Assembly: GCA_037074705.1 (NCBI GenBank)
Contig: CM073590.1
Location: forward strand, 239,288,101 to 239,352,100
DNA from: Zhengitettix transpicula
Lineage: Eukaryota > Arthropoda > Insecta > Orthoptera > Tetrigidae
Reading direction: 5' to 3'
Length of the DNA stretch: 64,000 bases
Positions within the stretch are counted from its first letter, which is position 1. Each line of letters begins with the position of its first letter. Positions 11,718-24,813 of this stretch are shown here, one piece after another. Below the pieces are notes generated by a model. The model did no database searches and had not been told where the DNA came from. It worked only from the letters and a program-made list of their open reading frames with translations. A program made the translations under genes and the position numbers.

Positions 11718-11947
11718 TCGCATGACGTCACGGTCTCTTGGCGTTCAGTAATTTAAAACAAAATTGTGACGTTTTTCAATTATTATTCTTTCCACATTTA
11801 TACTAGGGGGTTCTCACCCCCACAGTACAGATTCTCGTTTTTTTAAAGAATATATGTACCTTTTTTTATTTTCAATCTGTCCACGCATTAAAATTTGTAT
11901 TAAGATTAACGTAAATACATTCATCCTTTTTTTATTATACAGATAGA
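11159..11947 (-). mobile_element. Helitron-like element E, near complete
   Basis: Minus-strand counterpart of 8926-9699. 3' end at left (CTGAGTGCCCGGCGTTGCCC read on plus; terminal CTAG decayed to CTAT), 5' end at right (TCTATCTGTATAATAAAA on minus). Carries TGACGTCA at 11723-11730 and a (TC)n tract at 11690-11710. Confidence 0.75.
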
Positions 11948-12572
11948 TAAATTACTGTCACTTCATTCTTTCTTTTTTTAAGAATTTTTTCTGATTTCTA
12001 AAAGGTGGTGTATCGTTTAATAATAAATTCTCAACACGTTATAAATAAATTTAGAGATATCTACTTAATCACAGTGTATATCATACTAGTTTGAAACTGT
12101 GGTATATCTCCTATTTATCCTGTTTTGAATAACATATCAGAGCTGAGATGAAACGTCGACCAAAAATAACCCTAAAGTGTAACGAGCGCTATATACGACA
12201 TTTTTACTAAAATTATTTACAGTAGTTTTCCGAGTTGGAGCTAGTTTGACGTTTAATTTAACACGAATTCGCGTAAGTAGCGACAGAACGTTGGTACTTT
12301 GAACCCATTCACGCGCGTAAATGTGCCACCTGTAAACGTCGGCCAGCCCGCAAAACACAGAAGTCGACCTGCCACAAAGTTAAGTGCGCTCCATTTAGAC
12401 TAAACTACTGTATACAGTTCTATGGCGGCTCAAACCACGTTTGCATTAAACTGAATTCCTCCCACGTATCGGGTTGGACGTGCTTGATAACGCTAGAAAG
12501 CCAGAATCATGAGAAGTTTTACTGCAGTTTAGGGGGAAACCAGAATCAACATGAAATGTTACTTAGTTTATA
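11948..12572. other. Spacer with a less AT-rich stretch at 12130-12545
   Basis: No gene recognised. The 12130-12545 stretch has higher GC than its neighbours and is not seen elsewhere in the window. Confidence 0.4.
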
Positions 12573-13072
12573 TCTATATAATAAAAAATTATGTATATTT
12601 GTATGTATGTATGTATTTACGTTAAACTCTATACAAATTGAAACGCGTGGACAGATAGCATAAAAGAAAGGTACACTTATTCTTCAAAACTCGAGAACCT
12701 GTACTGTGGGGGTGAGAAACTCCTAACGTAAATATGGTAAGAATTATAATTAAAAACCTTGATAATTATATTTTTAATTACTGCGCGCCGTGAGACCCTG
12801 ACGTCACCCTAGAGAAAGAAAGAAAGACGTTACTACGCGACGAACAAAGGAAATAGTTCCTTTCTCCGTAATGAAATAAAGCACAAATATTTTCATTGAA
12901 TGAAAAGTATTATTTTATCCAGTAATACTCCATCGAATAATAATAAAGAAAATACAAAATATTTTACGATCCTTGTGACAAATGTAAGTTAATTATCGCG
13001 CCATATTAGTGACTCCAATATGGCGACTATTTGAATTTATTTAATCCTCCGTAATGTCTGAAGACTGCAGTA
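12573..13072 (+). mobile_element. Helitron-like element E, 3' truncated
   Basis: Starts TCTATATAATAAAAAATT, has GAACCTGTACTGTGGGGGTG, TGACGTCA (12799-12806), the GCCATATTAG dyad, and stops at TGTCTGAAGACTGCAG, where it abuts a family I fragment. Confidence 0.75.
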
Positions 13073-13478
13073 TTAGTTTCTTTCATTTCGTTTATTTTCA
13101 TATTGTATTAAATTAGCTTCAATGACTTTGAGTTGTTAATGTTAGTTTATTAAATCGGATTGTTCTGACAATCAAACCCAGTAGTGACCCTGAGATAAAG
13201 AGAATTTCGACGTAATTTATTGTAAAATATAAAGCATATTTTTTCTTAAAACGCCACGAATTGGAAAATTGAAATAAAATATTTGTTTGTTAACTTCAAT
13301 AAATTCGGCGTATAAAGTAGGGATTACAGTTTGTACTTTTAAAGAATAAATTTTTAAATCTTAATAATTTTATTAATTAATTATTATAATTAAGACCACC
13401 TTTTAATAATTATATAAATTGGCTTCCACAACGTGGGGCAAATTTAATTCATTTAATCTTTACCTTTTAATTATTCCA
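13073..13478 (-). mobile_element. Family I element, partial
   Basis: Shares AATCAAACCCAGTAGTGACC and TGAGATAAAGAGAA with the reversed family I copies and has TGGCTTCCACAACGTGGGGC near its outer end, followed by TTATTCCAAT and (TA)n. Confidence 0.7.
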
Positions 13479-13509
<31 letters not shown>

Positions 13510-13521
13510 TACAAGAACCAA

Positions 13522-13711
13522 ACGCCCGAACTACCTGATGTAGGTTTTTACCTGCATCTCTTATAGGCGAATACCGGGTAGGATCCTTAAACTATAGTCC
13601 GGGGGCCCTAGTTAACCCTTGGCTACGTTGCTCTACCCTTCCGCATCCCCATTTTCAAATCCCTTGCTCTGCTATTAAATCCACCATGTGTATTACCCTC
13701 ATGAAACCTGT

Positions 13712-13716
<5 letters not shown>
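13522..13716 (+). repeat. Family A repeat, 3' part
   Basis: Begins CGCCCGAACTACCTGATG, has GGATCCTTAAACTATAG and ends CCTGTTACCC; the A tail is replaced by (TA)n. Confidence 0.8.
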
Positions 13717-13744
<28 letters not shown>

Positions 13745-14332
13745 CTAGCTGGGTGCCCGGCGTTCCTCGTGTACTTATTTATATAAACTCGAAAAAGTAT
13801 TTAATTGAATACTTAAATATATTCCTTGAGTATTTCAGGATATAATCGTCACTCAGTCTTCATACATTACGAAATATTACATTGATGTAATTGTTAGCTA
13901 GACTCACAACTAATACAGCGCGAAAATTAACTTACATTTTCCGCACGGATGGTAAAGTAATTCGTATTCTTCTTTATTACCATTCGATGGAGTATTGCTG
14001 CATAAAATTATACTTTTTATTTAAAGAACATATTTCTGCTTTATTTCATTCCCAATAAAGGAGATATTTCCTTTGTTCGTTGCGTAGTAACGTCTCTCTC
14101 TCGCGTGACGTCATTGTCTCTTGGCGCGCATTAATTTAATATTTAATGATCACGGTTTTTAATTATAATTCTTTCCGCATGTATGCTAGGCGTTTCTCAC
14201 CCTCACAGTACCGTTTCTCGTATTTTGAAGAATATGTGTACGAATTTTTGTTGCATTCTGTGCACGCGATAAAATTTGTATAAAGAACAACGTAAATACA
14301 TACATACATACATACAAATATACATCCTTTTT

Positions 14333-14364
<32 letters not shown>
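13745..14364 (-). mobile_element. Helitron-like element E, internally shortened
   Basis: 3' end CTAG at 13745-13748 with TGGGTGCCCGGCGTTCC next to it; TGACGTCA at 14106-14113; 5' part contains (CATA)n and CATCCTTTTTTATTATAT running into an expanded (TA)n tract. Shorter than the 885 bp copy at 34820, so it carries an internal deletion. Confidence 0.75.
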
Positions 14365-14367
<3 letters not shown>

Positions 14368-15089
14368 TCAACGTTGTGGAGTTTCTGATGAAGAGGACTT
14401 CTTCAAAGTAAAAGTGCAGAGGGATTGTTGCACCCTCCCCCCCCAGCAACCCACCACCACCCGCTAGAATTTGACGTAAGGCAATTAAATTAATAACTCA
14501 CCCCTCCCTTGATCACAACAGCTGTCGTTGTTTTTTTTCCTTCTAAGGAATTCAAATAGCATTTCGATTCAATTAAACGCCAAACTGTGACGTGACAAAG
14601 CTGCTGGTAATTACAGTTTTGACATGCAACGCGACCGCAATTCAATCCGTCACTAAAACTGATTTTGAAAGGCAAACGCAAGGAAGATTAAATCAAAACC
14701 CTCAAACTAATTCTCCATTTGTGTGTGTCTGTTGTTGTTTTTTTTTCTTCCCTTTCCAACCCCCAAAATTTACGTGCTAGACTAATTGACTGTTATATTT
14801 TCCTGACTCGCAAATGTCTATTAATAATTATTTTCCTGTCTCCTAGACGAAGAGACATGTACGTCGTTTAAAATATCACCCCATTTATCTTAAATAGTCT
14901 TCTAAACACACTGTTCCGGTTTAACGTACAATTGAGTCCTTAACAAATTAATTATTACATTTCTCTTTATCTACGTATTGATCGAGCCACCGTTTTAAAA
15001 TGCAAAATTTCTGTCTGATGAATAATAAAATAGTATTTATCAGAACAACTTTAAAACACTTTAATTGCTGTATACAATTATACTTTTTA
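14365..15089. other. Spacer
   Basis: No gene or repeat recognised. Confidence 0.5.
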
Positions 15090-15829
15090 TTAAATCAAAA
15101 TGTTTCTGTTTCATTTCATTACAAAAAAGGAACTATTTACGTTTTCGTGCAGTATCGTCGCGTAATAACGTCTCTCTCGCGCATGTTCTGTGATGTCACA
15201 GTCTCTTGACCCGCAGTAATTTAACACCAAATGATCACATTTTTTAAATTATAGTTCTTTACAACTTAATGCTACAGATTTCTGATATATCCAGAAAAAT
15301 ATTTATTAGAAATGAAAATCGTCCGGTTACAATGTTCGATAGTTTCTTACGCCGCTCACATCCGCCTAACACCTCCTAACCCCCACCAGGTTGTAATAAA
15401 TAAACTCAGCGACATTCATAATCCCGATTTGACTCGAATCTCGGTTTATTTTTCATGTAACGCCATTACACTCCCACACTTTAAAAGCGCTCCTATCCCA
15501 CCCCGTAATGGGTTGAAATTATACACAGATAACATCGGTAGAAAGAAACACTATCAATATCTTTGCTCCCGAAAAATATTTATCCGACTCAAATATCGGC
15601 CGTTTGACCATGTCTGAAAATTAACACACATTGATGAGTTTTTTTAAAAAAATATAAATTCTTTGCACCTCAGTGCTAGGGGTTTCTCACCCTTTCCCCA
15701 TACAGTTTCTTGTCGTTTTTTGAAGAATATTTGTACCACTTTTTGTTTGCACTCTGTCCACGCGTTTAAATATGTATAGGGATTAACGTTAATACATACG
15801 TACAAATATACATCCTTTTTATTATATAA
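15090..15829 (-). mobile_element. Fragmented Helitron-like sequence
   Basis: 15090-15290 matches the middle of element E (AATAACGTCTCTCTCGCGCA, GTGATGTCACAG). 15641-15829 matches its 5' third (CTAGGGGTTTCTCACCC, TACATCCTTTTTATTATAT). The part between resembles the 3'-end sequence at 52038-52450 (CCCGATTTGACTC). Probably nested or recombined Helitrons. Confidence 0.6.
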
Positions 15830-16813
15830 TGTAATGCCAATTAATTAACACATTAATTGTTTTAAAAGAAATTAAATTGTTAGCGAATAAATTAATTGTA
15901 AGCGGCATGAGCGAGGAAAGCAACAATGAGCGGCGAGTTGAGGAGTCGGAATGGCGATTACGCGCGCAAAAGTATAGTTTGTTTTCAGTCTACGGCGAAG
16001 AGCGAAAGAGAAAAGTCTACGATCAGCCACGAGAGGAGAGACATTAAAAACACATCTCCACCGAGACATTTACCAGTTCAATCCAAATTGATAAATAAAT
16101 CAGTTAAAGTCTAAAATCTGGAATTTGTCAGTTCCTGTAAGTAAGCAGATAGTTGGACAGAGAGATGTTCTAACAACAAGCCAACGGTGAAGCAAGGGAT
16201 GCTTCATTATAAAGAAATTGAACAATTTAGCGTTGAGGGAAAACGCCATCCGATAGCTGACCAATTAGGAGAGGATCATCCGAGGTTCCTGATAGCTGAG
16301 TACGTGCATTTCGACTTCGTATGTGTAGAATCTGTGAGGAAATTTAGAATCAGTGTAATAAAAATTGTATTTATGGTGTAGTGTTGAAGCAACAAAATAA
16401 TGCTGGTACCAGTCGGGCATTATGTAAGTAACCAACAGTTTGATTAATAAAATCTGTAAACGAGAACAAAAAGGACGGAGTCAGATTTCGTTCACTTTAC
16501 ATTTAGCTTTCTTTCATTTATCGACTTTTTGTTTTTAGGTAGATTTTAAACTGAACTGTTAATCAGATTATTAAATCATTTTCTCTGTTAGTTATCAAAC
16601 CCAGTGAAGGCCCTGAGAGAAGAGATCTTAAATTTTATTGTAATTGTTTTTAATTTTTGGAAGCCACAAATTGATAATAAATTATTTCGTGTGTTAAAAT
16701 TTTTTATAATCGTTTAATTTAATTAACCTATTCATTTTCATTATTACATTAAATGTCACGCACCACAACGTGGGGCAAAATTAATTAAAAGAATAATTTG
16801 TTTGATTATTACA
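15830..16813 (-). mobile_element. Family I element, complete
   Basis: 984 bp from TGTAATGCC to GATTATTACA. Contains GCTGGTACCAG, GTCAGATTTCGTTC, TATCAAACCCAGTGAAGGCC and CACCACAACGTGGGGC. Sandwiched between a Helitron 5' end and another Helitron starting at 16823. Short frames within it look like chance. Confidence 0.75.
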
Positions 16814-16822
16814 ATAAATCTA

Positions 16823-17236
16823 TCTATATAATAAAAAAGGATGTATATTTGTATGTATGTATGTATGTATGTATTTACGTTGTTCTTTATACAAATTTTA
16901 TCGCGTTGACAGAATGCAACAAAAGTTGGTACACATATTCTTCAAAATACGAGAAACGGTACTGTGGGGGTGAGAAACGCCTAGCATACACGTGGAAAGA
17001 ATTATAATTGAAAACCGTGACCATTAAATATTAAATTACTGCGCGCCAAGAGACAATGACGTCACGCGAGAGAGAGACGTTACTACGCAACGAACAAAGG
17101 AAATATTTCCTTTATTAGGAATGAAATAAAGCAGAAATATGTTCTTTAAATAAAAAGTATAATTTTATACAGCAATACTCCATCGAATGATAATAAAGAA
17201 GAATACGAATTACTTTACCATCCTTGCGGAAAATGC
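16823..17236 (+). mobile_element. Helitron-like element E, 3' truncated
   Basis: Begins TCTATATAATAAAAAAGG with (GTAT)n, has GAGAAACGGTACTGTGGG, TGACGTCA at 17057-17064 and ends near CCATCCTTGCGGAAAATG. Confidence 0.8.
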
Positions 17237-18975
17237 ACAGATTCTAAAAAAACCTAGCTAGTTATTTAATAAACTAAGACAATAGTGCAAAACTATCAAC
17301 TCCAGATTTAAGTCATAAAACGTATTATAACAACTCATTTTATCTCAAATTAAGAGTTAAAAAAGTGGATTTTTATCTTAAAAGAAAAAAATATTTTGAA
17401 GTTTTACTGCTTTAATGTAATTTTTCGTCGTTATTTATACGACTTTTAAGGTTTACAAAAAACTGACTATTTTTTTCTTGAGTTACATCCGCAGTAAATA
17501 TGACAATTTATATGAATGTACCAGTTTGAGCAAAGAGAAACATTCAACCGTAAAGAAACAAAGCTGTCAGGTTGTACCACAGCGAAATTAGAAACATTTT
17601 AAAACAATCTTTCCTTGTTTAATAAAACGTTTAAGCTTAAACAGATTCATCCGCACTCAATTTGTAACATCAGTTCGGGAAAAGGGGGGTTAAAAAAAAG
17701 AAATTCCCGGACTTTTTTTTTTCGCATCACTTTAACAAAGTTTCTTTCTTACGTTTAACAAAGTCTTCGTCTTCGCCTTTGGCCTTGTCTTCTTCCTTTC
17801 TTTCTTCTGGAGCGCAGTTACGGTTAATTTTCATGAACTTTATTAATCTTCTTTAGAAGTAACTTTTTAAGGACAAGGTGGAGAAGAAGAGAGAGAGAGA
17901 GAGAGAGAAAAAAGCTGTGATATGAAATTAACTGGCGTGACCTGAATTTAAAATAGAATGCCTCAATTGCTTGACATGCAAATACGCCCGTGAGTTAAAA
18001 AAATAAAATTTTTTAAAAAAAATAATTTAATCTTAGCAAAAGGTTGGTAGAAATTTACATTTGCTTTGAGATGTATGAGATAATTCTATTTATTTTCTAG
18101 ACAGGCTAACTTCTTTTAGAGGAAGTTTAAATTATTTCTCCTCTCGCTTCAAAAGCAATTTATACATAATTATTCTAAAACTCTTAAGGGCTCAATCTTA
18201 TATTTTTAAGACTTTGGCGTGATTAAAGCCACGACATGAATTCTTACAGTGTAAAAGAATTAATATGAATGGTAAATAAGGAAAGATACTTCTAGAATAT
18301 GACGCAGAAAATAATATAATATAACCAGTAAATAAAAGAAAGTTTGTCTTGCTCGTCCACAACAAAAAATAGTAGGTAAGTATTCAGAATTAATAACAAC
18401 GCTCTTTTTTAACATACAAGATAAAAACGCTAACTTTTACACGTACATGTGAATAAAAATAAGCAAAAAATCAAAACTGAAATGAAAAGTAGGGGGAAAA
18501 GGGGGTTAAATGGTGTAACGAATAGATTAAATATTATTGCGTTAATGGAAACAAAATCCGCAGTAATCGAGAAAATTTGTTTTATCCGTATACGACGACT
18601 TCATTGGGCAATTTTTGCTGGTTTTGGAAAAAAAACGTTTCTTCGTGTGGGGGTGAAGCAGTAAGATATATATTTTCTCGCTTCCACGAAGCAAACGCTC
18701 AGTTGTTAATCTTTGGCGCGAATCGCATGTAGTGAAAGTCACGTATATATTAAAACAAACATTCCACACACAATCAGGTTTGTTGTTACAGAGAGCCGTC
18801 AAATTTACCAAACTGGAGGACAGATGACAACGCGCCGCTTCTGCTCAAATCATCATCCACCAAAGTTCACTCCCAGAGGACATCAATATTGCATTTCTAT
18901 GTTACGATACAGCCGTTTATTTTAATTTTTTTTCACAGTTGTTTACTTTTCTCTTATACATATAAATGTGACTGT
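17237..18975. other. Unassigned AT-rich sequence
   Basis: Contains a short (GA)n at 17885-17908. No gene or repeat recognised. Confidence 0.5.
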
Positions 18976-19250
18976 TCCTCGGTAGCAAACTCCTTTTCCG
19001 CCATTGGAAGGGCGTGGGACAAGTACCAAATGCCCGACCTACCTAATGCAGGTTTTCCCTGCATCACTTTTAGACGAATTTCCGGGTACGATCCTTAAAA
19101 TATAGCCTGGGGGCCCTAGTTAACCCTTGGCTACCTTCCTCTACCTTTCCGCATCCCCCCCCTTTCCCCCTCTTTCCTATGCTGTAAGAGGGGAGTTGCC
19201 ACTATGTGGATTACCCTACACATAACCTTGTCTACACCTACAAAAAAAAG
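18976..19250 (+). repeat. Family A repeat, 3' half, CTACACC-tail subfamily
   Basis: Starts in the AGCAAACTCC block, passes GGAAGGGCGTGGGACAAGTA, and ends CTTGTCTACACCTAC plus A run, the variant tail also seen at 5272. Confidence 0.8.
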
Positions 19251-19381
19251 TATCGTCAACAACCATTAAACTTAAAAATCAAAAATAATATTTCATTTTA
19301 ATGTCTGTTATTCAATAATTATTTTTAATTAATACCCAAAATCATACATTTTTATTTATCGTAAAATAGTTAAGTCGTAAT

Positions 19382-19458
19382 AATATTAATAATAAGTTAG
19401 TTGCAACCATATATATATATATATATATGGTTGCAATTATCTTATTATTAATATTATT
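19382..19458. repeat. Perfect-core palindrome around (TA)n
   Basis: AATATTAATAATAAG...TTGCAACC, (AT)n, then GGTTGCAATTATCTTATTATTAATATT; arms ~38 bp with few mismatches. The right arm overlaps the start of a family I copy. Confidence 0.75.
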
Positions 19459-20560
19459 TAACATAAGATTATTTAATTAACGTTACAATTAATTTGCTTT
19501 ACGTTGGCACGCCAAAATTTAAAATATATAAAAAATATTAATTTAATTTGCGCCACGTTGTGGACCAAATTGTAATAAATAGATAGAAAAGTTGATCAAA
19601 TGAATTTCCAACGTTGTGGAAGCCAAACATGTAATGATTAAAAAAAACAGTGATTAATTAATTAAATTAAAACAAATTTTATTTAATTATTTCAACAATT
19701 ATTTTTCAGTTTTAAGAAATTGATAAATCGTTCTGGAAGTTTATTTTATTTTATGGAATTTACAATAATCTCTGAGGTTAATTACATGTAAAATCTCAAA
19801 GTTTAGCAATTTGGTAACTGTTCTCTCAAGATCGTCTACCTGGACTTGATAAGTAAATAACATTAAAAAAATTTATAAATTAAGTAATTAACAATCCAAA
19901 ACCAAAAATGAGACTTAGGGGATCTGACGAATACCTTTAACTATCGTTTTTAAACTTAATTTATTTGGTTTCAACTTACAAAAATGTCCTGCTGGTACCA
20001 GACTTATTTTCGGGGCTCGGGCACACAATTTACACTAAACAGGCCATGAATCACTGATTCTACACTTGATAGTCAAACACACGGTCGTAGTTATTGGATC
20101 TTCCTCCGGGAATTGGGTCTGCTGCACCTCCGGATCATTAGTCAGACATATTGTCACGCATTGTCCTTACGTGGAAAATGTTGATCTCTTTACGGGTAGA
20201 AATTTGAATGTGGCGCTAAATATTTTATTATGCTTTGCAGTTTTTACAAAGTATCTGTCTGTCTAGACTGGATTTTAAAACTTTTAACTCTCTCGGTTCA
20301 ATTTTTAAACTTGGGCCACGCTGTTAGTTCTCTCTCAATGTTACGACTTCTTCCTCCTACGATTTCAGACAGACTCCTTCTTCTCCCAACCACAATTTCA
20401 GACAGACTCCTTCCTTCCTCTCCCGACTACAATTTCAGACAGACTGGCCTTCCAGCACGTAGCCCGCGACAAAGCCCGCCGACAATGTTGTCTTTTAAGC
20501 ATTGGAACCGTTAAAAATCCAATTATTTAAAATAATTACTGGCCTATAATTAGTATTACA
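19432..20560 (+). mobile_element. Family I element, complete, long form
   Basis: From TGCAATTATC (variant of TGTAAT) to TTAGTATTACA. Has three spaced subterminal blocks resembling CCACGTTGTGG...CCAA, and near 20370 a short tandem of CAATTTCAGACAGACT units. Otherwise collinear with 7593-8546. Confidence 0.7.
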
Positions 20561-20561
20561 A

Positions 20562-20600
<39 letters not shown>

Positions 20601-21117
20601 CTAAAGATATTCATATTGTAACATAATTTGTGTTGTTATAAAAGCGGTCAGCGTTATTGTGTCGCACCACGGAGGTTCCTGGTTTGAATTCAGTTGAGGA
20701 AAGTGGACGCATGACTATATTTGATTCATCATCGTAACAGCGTAAAGAAAATTGAAAATCGTCGCCGTAAGGATAGGGAAAAGTGTTCCTCCATAGGGAA
20801 CTTTTCTCAAATGAGTGTCATGGACAATTTTGTAGTTATTTTAAACACACACAAGACTTTCAGTAAGGATATTTTTAAGTTAATCTGACAATTATAATTA
20901 ACAGAAAATCAGACCAATTAATTAGAAGGAAAAAAATGTATCATTCAACCAATACAAAAAAACTTTACGATATTGAGACGTTTCGTCCACAATTTTATTG
21001 CTTTGTCACGTAATCGACCTAAATAAGCCAAATTTTATACGATAAATTAGAAACGTAAAATTTGGACAATAACATAGTTAAATAAACTATTCAAATTCAC
21101 AGATATGAGTTAATATA

Positions 21118-21149
<32 letters not shown>

Positions 21150-21255
21150 GATGTCATGTACTGCGTCCTATGACAACATTTAACGTTAAAGTCCCAAAAT
21201 AGTAAACAAAATATTGTAATATTCTAAATATATTTTAAAATGCATAAATTTACGT
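20561..21255. other. (TA)n and spacer
   Basis: (TA)n directly after the family I end, another (TA)n near 21120-21150; nothing else recognised. Confidence 0.5.
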
Positions 21256-21530
21256 CTGATTGAAAATAATGAATAAGGAAGACAGAAAATACAGATAATA
21301 TAAATACCACACAAAGTTTCTGGGATCCTTGTCGCCTTTCCTCACGTGCGAGGAAGAGCCTAGAGGGACACAACTGCACTGCTCAGTTGACGTCATTCAA
21401 AAACTCGACGAGTGCAGTTGTGTCGCTCTAGGCTCTTCTTCGCAACTGAGGAAAGGGAACAAGGATCCTAGAAACGTTGTGTGATATTTATATTATCACT
21501 TATTTTGTCTATCTTTCTTATTATTTCTAA
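21256..21530. mobile_element. Inverted pair of Penelope-like pseudo-LTRs, subfamily B
   Basis: Two arms meeting around ACGAGTGCAGTTGTGTCGCT. The right arm has CTGAGGA (21446-21452) and GAAAC (21471-21475); the left arm is a diverged mirror. Outer ends GAATAAGGAAGACAG / ATCTTTCTTATTATT. Confidence 0.75.
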
Positions 21531-23891
21531 ATATATTTTGTTTCAGTTTAATATTAAATTTTTTTCTGACAAACTTAACATTTTTCTGTTGTTGTTGTTA
21601 TATTATTTTAAAATACTCCGAAAAACAATCTGAATTTTTTTTTTGATTGATCCTTTTAAAGTTAAAATACTTTTCTATTTAAAAGATTTCTAGAGTCGAC
21701 CCTTATACAGTCTAAATTTTTCGACAGTTTAAATTCTTTATTTAAAGTCGGCAGTCTTTTTTTTTTCCAGTATCTTTCGGCCTTAATCATGTGTAATTTC
21801 ACTCCTTCAAGCAATAAAATTATTTTTAACGTCTAAAGGGTTGAATGGTTCATCCACATGGAGTGAAGTTAAAGATGATTATGGCCAAATATTAAGCCAG
21901 AAGCGACTGAAATAAAATAACTGAAGTCTTTAAAAATAAATTATTTAAATTGCCAAAATAATTGAGACTGTATAAGGGTTGATTCTTTACAGTGAGTTAA
22001 CTTACTATATAAGTAGATGCTTCCCTATATTTATTAGTATTGCTACAAATGGACATTAAAAGTGACTAATAAAAATGTGCAAAGTAGATGAAAATGAAAG
22101 TGGTGGCGAGGGGTGGGGAATGAAGAGGGAGGATTGAAGTGCGGAAATTAAGGACGCCTAAACTCTAAAAATTATATTATTCAAAATAATAATAATTACA
22201 CGATGGATTAATACATTTCAAGGGCACAAATAATTGCTTATGGAAACTGCTGATTTATTTATTGCTCCTGTATCTAGAAATTATCACATATGAATTTTTA
22301 ATTCCCGAGGAAACATGTGGCCATTAAACAGAATTCAGTCCATAAACCGGTGATTCCTCGATATCATTAATTCGAAACTGTAATGAGCTTACACTTTACG
22401 AACAGCGGAATTATTACAATTACTCCTATTTGTTATTTTTTTTAAAAAAAGGGGGGGGGGAATATAATCGCAGTTAACAGAGTTGTTTTTTTTACTTTTG
22501 TATTTCTGATAACTTTACAAAAGCTGATTAAAAAGCTGCGGCTTAGAGAATCGTTGTTGTTGCTGTTAAACCGACAGAGTTAAGGCGAATGTAAACGCTA
22601 ACAGGTATTAAAGATAATAAGGGGGGAGGGGGATGGGGAGGAGGGAAATTGAGAGCAGTGCGGCAGATGGATGAACATGTGTAGGTAATCACGTTACACG
22701 ACAATATGTTTGCAAAATGCTTCATAATTATGTTACATTTTCCTCGTCCCAGTCGAGCGTTGATTGAATGAAAAAGTTTTTTTTTTATCTATGGCTCTAT
22801 TGGTTACATACGAAATATTTTACATCTGTTTGTGTGTGTGTTTACCTGTATTATTTAATTATATATTGTGGTAATTACGAATATGTAATTATTTAATAAA
22901 TAAAATTTTGCTATTGTCATTATCGGCGGCGTAAATATGACACCATTGAATTATAGCTTAAGAATTGTCTACAAGAATATGGAGCCTACAATGCTTGCTT
23001 GCTAGAGTTGCATTGTTGTCTCTTGCAGCACTGAGGCGTATTCAGAGTTGCTCGGAGGAGGATGGAGGAAGGTGTGTCTTGAGGAGTCCGTATTCAGAGT
23101 TCCTGGGACCATGATTGAGAGCAAGTGTGATTAGGCAGCAGAGACATGTTGTATTAAACATTGGAATTGCAAGTCGCCAGTGTGGAATTATATTTCGTCT
23201 GTTGCCATGTTCCAGTAATTATCAAAGTTATAGAGAACAAAGCTATCAACTGTGATTGTTCAAACAAATTCATCAACGGTTAGGAGCAGCAAGTGATTTG
23301 TGTTTGCAAACTGAAATGTAGGAGTAGACGAAAATCTATCGTAGCTTACAGCAAGGAAAGGTTGTAATGTAATGCACGGCATGTCTGCGCTTCCAATATA
23401 TTATATTTAAATTCAGTGCAATATGACCTTTGTGATGTGTTTAAAAAACAAGTGAGATGGAGCCCAGATGAACAGACAAGGGTAAAGAAAATGAAAAAGG
23501 ATTTTGTAAACCTTGTAATGAAAATAATTATTATCGTCAGATTTCGAATTTCAATCATTTCATTTAATATTAAAATAATAATTATTTAAGTCAGGAATAT
23601 TTTTGCATTATAAGATTTAAATTGTCATTTTTGTAAGTATCTTTATTGCAGGCGGCCCTGAAAGTTTAAGCCGTGGCACAACAATATCAACTTGTAATAT
23701 TTCAACTGAGATAAACATTTGTTTTATTAAATTAGTTTTGTTATATTTTAAAATGGTTGTTTTCATTTCAGTCCTTTCATTTTCAATTTGTTTATTACAA
23801 AATTAGTGATTTAGTGTAGGATTTATTTTCATTTAATTTAAAATCATTTTTTGATTATTACAATATATATAAAAAATATATATATATATAT
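21531..23891. other. Mostly unassigned AT-rich sequence
   Basis: 22862-22910 (TTGTGGTAATTACG...TAATTATTTAATAAA) matches the tail of the PLE fragment at 56218-56262. 23780-23868 looks like a family I right end (TTGATTATTACA). A less AT-rich stretch at 22980-23130 contains a repeated GTATTCAGAGTT. No gene recognised. Confidence 0.45.
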
Positions 23892-24813
23892 TGTAATGAT
23901 TAATATGAGAGATAATTAATTAAATGAATTATTAACAAATGATTATGATTAAAAGAAAGCTTTTAGTTTAACAAAGATTAATTAACAGATGATTATATAG
24001 AGTTACAAATAATTTTAATTATTGAATTACGACATTTGCTTTGTGGTTATAACACTTAAATCTCAAAGTCTTGGCAATTTAATAACAATTCTCTCAGGGT
24101 CGTTTAGCTGGGCTTGATTAGTAAGAACAATCAAAAAAATTATGAATTAAATAATTAACAATTCGAAATCAAATTGAGACGAACAGAATACAAAATGAAA
24201 AGAACGAAATCTGACTAATACCCTTAATTACCGTTTACAGAATTTAATTTGTTTGGTTTGTACTTACAAATGTCCTGCTGGTACCAGACTTAGTTTTCGG
24301 GGCTTGGGTACACCATTTTTTTTCACTTAAAAGGCCATTAATCACTGATTCTACACATCACTTTGTTATTTTGGCAAACTTGTCTATATTTCGATGACTG
24401 CTCCGTTCCGTAATAATTCACCAATGTTATTCCGCCACAATACCTCCACGAAGATTGTACAAAGTTCTATTTTTGACGAAACTGGTATTACTTTACAATA
24501 TTCACGTTGCAATATTTCGGTGAATGTTTTACTCTGCTCAGTTTTATAAATACCGTTCTCTGCAACGTTTTCACCGTCGGCCGCTTCTATTCTGCAATGA
24601 TTCATCAACTTTATTATACTATGCTCGACGATGTCTGACCTCTACACAATCCAGACCACAACGACCAACTGCAACCAACTGACCCTTCACGTACAACGCG
24701 CACGGTTCACGACAAAGCTAGTCTATGTTTTTCCATTGTTGTCTTTGAGATCGGTACCGCTAAACAATTCATCATTATTAAAGTCATTACTGGCCTCCTT
24801 AATTAGTATTACA
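23892..24813 (+). mobile_element. Family I element, complete, diverged 3' half
   Basis: 922 bp from TGTAATGATTAA to TTAGTATTACA, flanked by (TA)n. First half is collinear with 7593-8546; the second half (24360-24760) differs, so the family is mosaic. Confidence 0.7.

Noticed and set aside
17700..17860. Minus-strand Lys/Glu-rich short frame
   Set aside because: Simple purine-rich sequence; no conserved motif and short.
24384..24608. Minus-strand frame of 74 codons in a family I copy
   Set aside because: No counterpart in the other family I copies and no recognisable motif.
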